From: Planococcus shenhongbingii
GTDB lineage: Bacteria > Bacillota > Bacilli > Bacillales_A > Planococcaceae
Reading direction: 5' to 3'
Assembly (NCBI RefSeq): GCF_030413635.1
Contig: NZ_CP129235.1
Span: 1,798,001 to 1,862,000 of the forward strand
Length of the DNA stretch: 64,000 nt
Shown piece after piece: positions 58,649 through 64,000 of the stretch (the stretch's first letter is position 1; each line of letters starts with the position of its first letter). The position numbers and the translations under genes were made by a program. The notes beneath the pieces were generated by a model. The model worked only from the letters and a program-made list of their open reading frames with translations. It did not search any database and had not been told where the DNA came from.

Positions 58649-59278
58649 TCAAATCGCGGTTTTTATTCCAAAACCGACCAGTACTGCACCCGCCGTCTTT
58701 TGGAAAACCTTTTGGAATTTCGGGTCATTCAGCCATTTTTTCGCTAAATCCATGAGGTTCACCAGGAACAAGAACCAAGTGACAGCCAGCAGAGTTAAGA
58801 TGAATGCCAACACCATCAATTGCTGGTTTACATTCCCGCTTATGTCGATGAATTGAGGCATAACCGTGATATAGACCAACACGGTCTTGGGATTAAGAAC
58901 ATTGCTCAGCAACGCTTGCCTGAAGGATTCTTTGTTGTGCCGAACGGAAGAGGCAGCCGGCTTGCGTGCCTGTTCCTGAATTTCCCCTAAAGAAAATCCG
59001 CTTTTCGAGAAAAAGCTTCTGATTCCTAAATAGACTAGGTAGGCAGCTCCTATATATTTGATCAAAGTGAAGAGAACGATCGATTGGGCAATCACTACCG
59101 CTAAGCCCAGAACCGCAATCAAGGTCCAAAAAGAAAGACCGGCTGCCATTCCGAGCGTCGTATAATAACCGGCCTTAGGTCCGTGCCGAAGCGTATTTTT
59201 CATCAGCAGCATCGTGTCCGCCCCAGGTATGATCACCATCATGGCAGCTATTGAAATATAGGCAAACAAATTATCCAC
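58649..59278 (-). CDS. LysE/RhtB-family amino-acid exporter
   Basis: A 209-residue exporter with about six membrane helices. MMVIIPGADTMLLMKNTLRH near the N-terminus and LLSNVLNPKTVLVYITVMPQ in the centre are the two family motifs. The GTG start follows AGGGGGAATTGC. Expected to export an amino acid or homoserine-lactone-like compound. Substrate unknown. Confidence 0.87.
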   Translation of the reverse strand: MDNLFAYISIAAMMVIIPGADTMLLMKNTLRHGPKAGYYTTLGMAAGLSFWTLIAVLGLAVVIAQSIVLFTLIKYIGAAYLVYLGIRSFFSKSGFSLGEIQEQARKPAASSVRHNKESFRQALLSNVLNPKTVLVYITVMPQFIDISGNVNQQLMVLAFILTLLAVTWFLFLVNLMDLAKKWLNDPKFQKVFQKTAGAVLVGFGIKTAI

Positions 59279-59406
59279 AGCAATTCCCCCTAATAGAAAA
59301 TGAAAAAAGTAATTCCAGTAATTTTACATGGTTTGAAAATTTAAAGCAATCTGACTAAAAAAACTTTATATGAAAAAAGTTCAGAAGGAAAAAAATTCAA
59401 AACTGG

Positions 59407-59436
59407 TTGACTTTTAATTCGAGCCTATTGTATGAT
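59407..59436 (+). promoter_or_regulatory. SigA-type promoter of the second SAM-I transcript
   Basis: TTGACT (59407-59412), 18-bp spacer, TATGAT (59431-59436), about 55 nt before the riboswitch. Confidence 0.75.
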
Positions 59437-59489
59437 AATTCCTAATGGTTCGACTGATTGAAAATTTGTACATTTAAAAGTGAATAGCA

Positions 59490-59603
59490 CTCTTATCAAG
59501 AGCGGCGGAGGGAATAGGCCCTGTGAAGCCCGGCAACCAACAGAATAACATTCTGAAAAGGTGCTAAATCCTACTGATTCGATTGAATCGGAAAGATAAG
59601 AGG
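59490..59603 (+). promoter_or_regulatory. SAM-I riboswitch (S-box) upstream of the Ssu-like operon
   Basis: CTCTTATCAAGAGCGGCGG, AGGGAATAGGCCCTGTGAAGC, CCGGCAACC, AAAAGGTGCTAAATCC and GATAAGAGG give the S-box consensus, with P1 formed by CTCTTATC and GATAAGAG. The 59279-59406 bases contain the LysE promoter region and nothing else recognised. Confidence 0.95.
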
Positions 59604-59613
59604 AGGATTTTCT

Positions 59614-59646
59614 GCCCTCTTCTTAATTGAAGGGGGCTTTTTTATA
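59614..59646 (+). terminator. Expression-platform terminator of the second SAM-I riboswitch
   Basis: GCCCTCTTC-TTAATT-GAAGGGGGC followed by TTTTTTTAT. Confidence 0.9.
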
Positions 59647-59759
59647 TTTTGGGTTCAAGAAAGGAGAGCAGTTGTATGTGTAAAACCTAGTAAACGAATC
59701 TGTTAAGTAAATAAAATTATAAAAAGAATTATTAAAAATTATGTCGGGAGGAATTTAGA

Positions 59760-60749
59760 ATGAAGAAGATTATTGCAGTTGTGTTGTTGCTAGTAGGTGC
59801 GTCGTTTATCTTGGGGGCTTGTTCAAATGCACAAGGAAAAGAGCAAGGCGCGTTGAAAAAAGTAGTTCTGGATTATGCCTATTACTCGCCAACGAGCTTG
59901 GCTTTAAAGGAATTCGGATGGGCAGAAGAAGTTTTTGAGAAAGAAGGCATCGAAGTGGAATGGGTTCTGAGCCAAGGAAGCAATAAGGCATTGGAGTTTT
60001 TGAATTCGAAAAGCGTAGATTTCGGATCCACTGCGGGAGCAGCTGCGTTAATCGCAAAATCGAATGGCTCACCCATCGAGTCCGTCTATATTTATTCGAA
60101 ACCAGAATGGACTGCGCTGGTAGCAACGGAAGATTCACCAATCAAAACAGTCGAGGACTTGAAAGGCAAGAAAGTTGCCGCCACTTTAGGAACGGATCCC
60201 TACATCTTCCTTCTGCGTTCACTTCAGGAAGCAGGCCTTTCATCGAAGGATTTGGAGATTGTGAACTTGCAGCATGCGGATGGCGCCAATGCCTTGTTAA
60301 CTGGCCAAGTTGATGCGTGGGCGGGCCTTGATCCGCATATGGCAAGAGTTGAAGTGGATTCCGGCGCAAACTTATTCTCGCGTGACCATGACAAAAATAC
60401 ATATGGCACGTTGAATGTCCGGTCGGAATTTGCAGAACAGAATCCGGAAGCTGTAGAAAAAGTAATTGAGGTATATGAGAAAGCGCGGAAATGGGTTGTA
60501 GAAAATCCGGATGAAGCAGCAGAAATCTTGGCAAAAGAAGCAGACATGGAGTTGGAAGTGGCTAAGAAAAGCATCGAGCGAAATGATTTCTCAGATCCCA
60601 TTCCCGGCGATAAGCAAATCGAGGCACTTGAAGAGGCTGGCGCTGTCTTGAAGTCGGAAAACGTGATTAAAGGCGATGCAGATATTGAAAAAACAGTTAG
60701 TGAATTAATTATTGACCGATTTGCGAAAAAAGTGATCGCAACGGAATAG
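59760..60749 (+). CDS. ABC transporter substrate-binding lipoprotein (SsuA/NrtT-type)
   Basis: A 329-residue periplasmic-type binding lipoprotein. The signal peptide MKKIIAVVLLLVGASFILG ends in a lipobox (LGAC, Cys21). The NMT1/SsuA-like domain shows LDYAYYSPTSLALKEFGWAE, SVDFGSTAGAAALIAKSNGS, EDLKGKKVAATLGTDPYIFL and QVDAWAGLDPHMARVEVDS. It should bind an alkanesulfonate or related organosulfur compound and deliver it to the permease. First gene after a SAM-I riboswitch. Confidence 0.88.
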   Translation: MKKIIAVVLLLVGASFILGACSNAQGKEQGALKKVVLDYAYYSPTSLALKEFGWAEEVFEKEGIEVEWVLSQGSNKALEFLNSKSVDFGSTAGAAALIAKSNGSPIESVYIYSKPEWTALVATEDSPIKTVEDLKGKKVAATLGTDPYIFLLRSLQEAGLSSKDLEIVNLQHADGANALLTGQVDAWAGLDPHMARVEVDSGANLFSRDHDKNTYGTLNVRSEFAEQNPEAVEKVIEVYEKARKWVVENPDEAAEILAKEADMELEVAKKSIERNDFSDPIPGDKQIEALEEAGAVLKSENVIKGDADIEKTVSELIIDRFAKKVIATE

Positions 60750-60761
60750 GGGGCGAATTGG

Positions 60762-61601
60762 ATGACGATCAACGCTAAAACTAATGATTTTCCGATAGAG
60801 AAAAGTAGTAAGCCGAAATCCCGCACGGATTCAAATAAGTTTAGAGGCCTGGTACTCGGGTGGATATTGCCGATCGTTCTTTTGGTCTCTTGGGAAGCAG
60901 CCGCACGTCTTGGCTTGATAGACACCTATGTTTTTCCAGCCCCTACCATAATTTTTCAAAAGATTGTAGAGATGGCTCAAGACGGAACCCTTTGGGGGCA
61001 TATCGGCATTACTTTTCTTCGCGTACTGATCGGGTTTTTTGCCGGGACTATGCTGGCCCTTGTATTGGGTTCTTTTGTGGGCTATTTCAAGTGGTTTGAA
61101 CAGCTTGTGGATCCATTGATCCAAGCATTCAGATCGATTCCTTCCCTTGCCTGGGTGCCCTTATTCATTTTGTGGATGGGAATTGGAGAACCGTCCAAAG
61201 TACTGCTGATTGCAGTGGGTGTTTTCTTTCCGGTTTATTTGAATATCGTCTCCGGTATTCAAGGTGTAGACCGCAAGCTGATTGAAGTTGGGAAGATTTA
61301 TCACTTTACTTCGTTCCAGATTGTGCGCCGAATCATTTTGCCAGCATCTCTGCCGTCTTTTCTTGTCGGCTTGCGCAGCGGCGTCGGCTTGGGCTGGATG
61401 TTCGTTGTCGCTGCTGAACTGATGGGCGCAGGGCAAGGGCTCGGCTATTTACTGGTTGTTGGCCAGAATACATATTCGCCTGAGCTCATCATGGCAAGCA
61501 TCATCCTTTTTGCCATACTCGGGAAGCTGACAGACGCTTTATTGAAATCGCTGGAAGCGCGTGCCTTGAGATGGCAGGATAATTTACAGAACCAACAATA
61601 A
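60762..61601 (+). CDS. ABC transporter permease (SsuC/TauC-type)
   Basis: A 279-residue permease with about six membrane helices. The EAA loop reads QGVDRKLIEVGKIYHFTSFQ and the end VRRIILPASLPSFLVGLRSG, as in sulfonate and nitrate permeases. A long charged N-terminus (residues 1-30) precedes the first helix. ATG follows GGGGGCGAATTGG. Middle gene of the transporter operon. Confidence 0.9.
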   Translation: MTINAKTNDFPIEKSSKPKSRTDSNKFRGLVLGWILPIVLLVSWEAAARLGLIDTYVFPAPTIIFQKIVEMAQDGTLWGHIGITFLRVLIGFFAGTMLALVLGSFVGYFKWFEQLVDPLIQAFRSIPSLAWVPLFILWMGIGEPSKVLLIAVGVFFPVYLNIVSGIQGVDRKLIEVGKIYHFTSFQIVRRIILPASLPSFLVGLRSGVGLGWMFVVAAELMGAGQGLGYLLVVGQNTYSPELIMASIILFAILGKLTDALLKSLEARALRWQDNLQNQQ

Positions 61602-61615
61602 GAGGAGGTGTCAAT

Positions 61616-62329
61616 ATGCTGGAAGTGAAAGAGGCTTCAAGGACATTCAATAACGGACTTGCAGGATTTAAGAATCTATCGTTTTCCATTCAAGAAGGTG
61701 AGACGGTTGGAATTCTGGGAACGAGTGGATGCGGGAAAAGTACCCTTCTCCGGGTGTTGTCCGGTCTGGATAAGGATTTCGAAGGAGAAATAAAAATAGC
61801 TGAAGCGGGCGAACAGCCGATTGGCATGATATTTCAGGAACCTCGGCTTATGCCCTGGCTGTCGGTCAAAGACAATATTTTATTCGGAAACAAAGATGTA
61901 AAAAATGTAGAAGTGCGGGATTATTTGGATCTGGTAGGGTTAAGCGATTTCGGGGATTATTATCCGAAAGATTTATCAGGGGGAATGGCTCAAAGAACCG
62001 CTATTGCCCGCGCGTTGATCGGGCAGCCGGCTGTGCTGCTTTTAGATGAACCTTTTAGCGCACTGGATGCATTCACAAAAATGCAATTGCAGGACTTGTT
62101 ATTGGAAATTCAAAAAAAGCAGCTTTCCACGATGGTGGTGGTGACGCATGACATTGACGAAGCGCTGTATTTATGTGACCGCATCTTCATCCTTGGCGGA
62201 CAGCCGGGTTATCTGCAAGCGGAATTGACAGTGGAAGCTGCAAAACCAAGAAATCGCGGAAGTGCACTTCTTGCAGAAAAGAAATCAGAAATACTTAATC
62301 TACTACAGAGTAAAAAGGTGGTCGAGTAA
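61616..62329 (+). CDS. ABC transporter ATPase (SsuB/TauB-type)
   Basis: A 237-residue ATPase: Walker A GTSGCGKST (about 35-43), Q-loop FQEPRLMPW, signature DLSGGMAQR, Walker B VLLLDEPFSALD and switch His in VTHD. Matches the TauB/SsuB subgroup. AAGAGGAGGTG precedes the ATG. Ends one base before the next ATG. Confidence 0.92.
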   Translation: MLEVKEASRTFNNGLAGFKNLSFSIQEGETVGILGTSGCGKSTLLRVLSGLDKDFEGEIKIAEAGEQPIGMIFQEPRLMPWLSVKDNILFGNKDVKNVEVRDYLDLVGLSDFGDYYPKDLSGGMAQRTAIARALIGQPAVLLLDEPFSALDAFTKMQLQDLLLEIQKKQLSTMVVVTHDIDEALYLCDRIFILGGQPGYLQAELTVEAAKPRNRGSALLAEKKSEILNLLQSKKVVE

Positions 62330-62330
62330 A

Positions 62331-64000
62331 ATGGCAAACAGTACAATTATCCAACCAAATAAAGGGCATTATAATATCGCGGAAGAATTACCATCTTGGG
62401 AAGATTTCTCTTGGAAAGATATAGAGTCGAATTTCAGCTGGTCCCAAACAGGAAAAGTGAATATGGCATATGAATGTGTAGATCGCCATGTCGAAGCAGG
62501 ATTTGGGGAAAAAACGGCCCTCCATTATATTGGAGAACAGGAAGAATACAAACTTACATATCGTGATTTGAAAGAAAAATCTGATCTATGGGCGACGGTG
62601 TTAAAAAAACGCGGGGTGAAAAAAGGAGACTTCGTATTCGTGTTTTTGCCGAAGCACCCCGATTGCCATATTGCCATGCTTGCAGCCATTAAACTTGGTG
62701 CTGTCGTCGGGCCGCTTTTTGAAGCATTTATGGAAGATGCCGTAAAAGAAAGAATCCAGGATTGCGGAGGCACTTTTTTAATCGCATCACCAGAACTGGT
62801 GAAACGGGTCCAGCGGGAACAATTGCCGTCTTTGACAACCGTCTTTATTACCGCTGAACCGGAACAATGTACAGGAGATGAAATTTCTTTATTTGAAGAA
62901 GCAAGGAATGTTGAAACAGAAGAAAATATTATTGAATGGGTGGACCTCGATCATGGATTGAATATCCATTATACAAGCGGTTCGACCGGTAAACCGAAAG
63001 GGATCATCCATGCACACCGGGCGATGATCCAGCAATACATCACCGGGCGATGGGTGCTGGATCTAAAAGAAGGCGATATTTATTGGTGCACGGCACATCC
63101 GGGATGGGTGACCGGGACCGTCTACGGAGTATTTGCCCCATTGCTGAACCGCACGACGACTGTCATTCACGGGGGCAGATTTGGCGCGGAAGAATGGTAT
63201 AACATCTTGGAGCGGACGGGTGTAACGGTCTGGTACAGTGCGCCGACGGCCTTCAGAATGCTGATGGCAGAAGGGGATAAACTGATTAGCAATTACGACC
63301 TATCAAAAATCCGGCATATTTTAAGCGTGGGAGAACCGCTTAATCCGGAAATTGTGAGATGGGGAATAGAGACACTTTCAAACCGCATCCACGATACGTG
63401 GTGGATGACGGAAACGGGAGCCCAGTTAATCGTTAACTTACCATCTGAAGCGATCAAGCCCGGATCAATGGGAAAACCGTTCCCAGGAATTGAAGCGGCT
63501 ATTTTAGGGGAGGATGGAGAAATTCTGGAAGCTGGAGCAGTCGGCCAATTGGCTTTAAAAGCAAACTGGCCTTCTCTTATGCGGGAAGTCTGGAAAGACC
63601 CAGCTAAATACTCCACGTATTTCCCTTTTGATGGATGGTATTTATCCGGTGATTTGGCAACGATCGACGAAACAGGATATGTCTTTTTCCAAGGAAGAAG
63701 TGACGACATGATCAACTCTTCGGGGGAAAGAATCGGGCCATTTGAAGTTGAAAGCAAGCTGATTGAACATCCGGCGGTTGCCGAAGTGGGCGTTATTGGA
63801 AAGCCGGATGCCGTAAGAGGGGAAATTGTGAAGGCCTTTATTGTCTTAAACAAAGAGTATCAGGAGAGTAAGGAATTATTAGAAGAATTGCGCTTATTTG
63901 TGCGCAGCGGGCTTGCTGCCCATGCTGCTCCGAGGGAAATTGAATTTCTCGAAGAGCTGCCCAAAACCCCGATCAGCGGAAAAGTGCTTCGCCGCGAATT
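62331..64000 (+). CDS. AcsA-like acyl-CoA ligase (partial, cut by window end)
   Basis: An open frame of at least 556 codons starting 1 nt after the ATPase stop. It is an ANL-superfamily ligase close to Bacillus AcsA: LNIHYTSGSTGKPKGIIHAH is the AMP-binding loop, MTETGAQ, WYLSGD and GRSDDMINSSGERIGPFEVE follow, and the catalytic Lys lies in PKTPISGKVLRRE at the very end. Family members make acetyl-CoA from acetate and ATP. Operon position after SAM-I-controlled sulfonate transport suggests a sulfur-containing carboxylate such as sulfoacetate, as an inference only. The stop codon lies beyond the window. Confidence 0.88.
   Translation, partial: MANSTIIQPNKGHYNIAEELPSWEDFSWKDIESNFSWSQTGKVNMAYECVDRHVEAGFGEKTALHYIGEQEEYKLTYRDLKEKSDLWATVLKKRGVKKGDFVFVFLPKHPDCHIAMLAAIKLGAVVGPLFEAFMEDAVKERIQDCGGTFLIASPELVKRVQREQLPSLTTVFITAEPEQCTGDEISLFEEARNVETEENIIEWVDLDHGLNIHYTSGSTGKPKGIIHAHRAMIQQYITGRWVLDLKEGDIYWCTAHPGWVTGTVYGVFAPLLNRTTTVIHGGRFGAEEWYNILERTGVTVWYSAPTAFRMLMAEGDKLISNYDLSKIRHILSVGEPLNPEIVRWGIETLSNRIHDTWWMTETGAQLIVNLPSEAIKPGSMGKPFPGIEAAILGEDGEILEAGAVGQLALKANWPSLMREVWKDPAKYSTYFPFDGWYLSGDLATIDETGYVFFQGRSDDMINSSGERIGPFEVESKLIEHPAVAEVGVIGKPDAVRGEIVKAFIVLNKEYQESKELLEELRLFVRSGLAAHAAPREIEFLEELPKTPISGKVLRRE

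Overview
The window looks like a chromosomal stretch of a low-to-mid GC Gram-positive bacterium of the order Bacillales, most likely a Planococcaceae member such as Planococcus or Planomicrobium. This is inferred from strong AGGAGG-type ribosome sites with many GTG/TTG starts, T-box and SAM-I (S-box) leaders, a staphyloxanthin-type C30 carotenoid locus behind a SigB-like promoter, and proteins resembling Bacillus families. No rRNA, tRNA, CRISPR array, phage module or plasmid backbone was seen. The last gene (AcsA-like ligase) is cut by the right edge.

Layout. 0-8 kb: CorA-type transporter, AzoR with a TetR regulator, a GNAT, an IS3-family element (copy 1), small HTH and decayed genes, and a HELTH metallopeptidase. 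8-33 kb: an accessory region of mostly solitary small genes: seven intact GNATs occur across the whole window plus two dead ones, with HIT/PP2C, VOC, metallo-beta-lactamase-fold, GrpB, metallophosphoesterase and esterase genes, two ArsR-MFS pairs, a MarR-controlled membrane protein, and several unknown proteins. Two T-box leaders sit here, one before an MFS transporter and one before HIT-PP2C. 33-35 kb: IS copy 2 next to an older transposase remnant. 35-39 kb: a SAM-I riboswitch followed by a DszA/NtaA-type flavin monooxygenase, a DUF3311-like protein and an SSS symporter. 39-43 kb: small unknown genes and remnants. 43-49 kb: divergent HSL-type hydrolase, then crtP, a dead crtO, crtN and crtQ; crtM is absent. 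49-59 kb: RNA methyltransferase, PLP aminotransferase, a decayed T-box with a metS stub, DUF202, GNAT, several unknowns, AlkD-like, CPCC and LysE proteins. 59-64 kb: a second SAM-I riboswitch driving SsuABC-like transport genes and an AcsA-like acyl-CoA ligase.

The most unusual structure is a set of intergenic repeats. Family F2 is a palindrome (GAATGTAACTTA, short loop, TAAGTTACATTC), usually within about 30 nt after the stop codon of a solitary small gene. Family F1 is about 90-125 bp: a conserved 5' block (TTTACATAT...TTATC.GAAGC), a hairpin of variable sequence with a purine-rich 5' arm, and a conserved 3' hairpin (GTTCGT...ACGAAC). All F1 copies I can orient point the same way. At four places a long F2 is followed by F1 as a composite. 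Genes alternate with these repeats as if they were cassettes, and both IS copies are inserted in the loop of an F1 hairpin. Many genes here are decayed (VOC, two GNATs, crtO, metS and others), so the region appears to gain and lose genes quickly.

Genes working together: the two SAM-I operons probably scavenge organosulfur compounds when SAM is low. CrtN, CrtP and CrtQ would make a glycosylated diaponeurosporenoate if CrtM is encoded elsewhere. The ArsR-MFS, TetR-AzoR and MarR-membrane pairs look like separate stress or efflux modules. Stretches over 300 bases without a gene hold mainly repeats, leaders and terminators and are described in separate entries.
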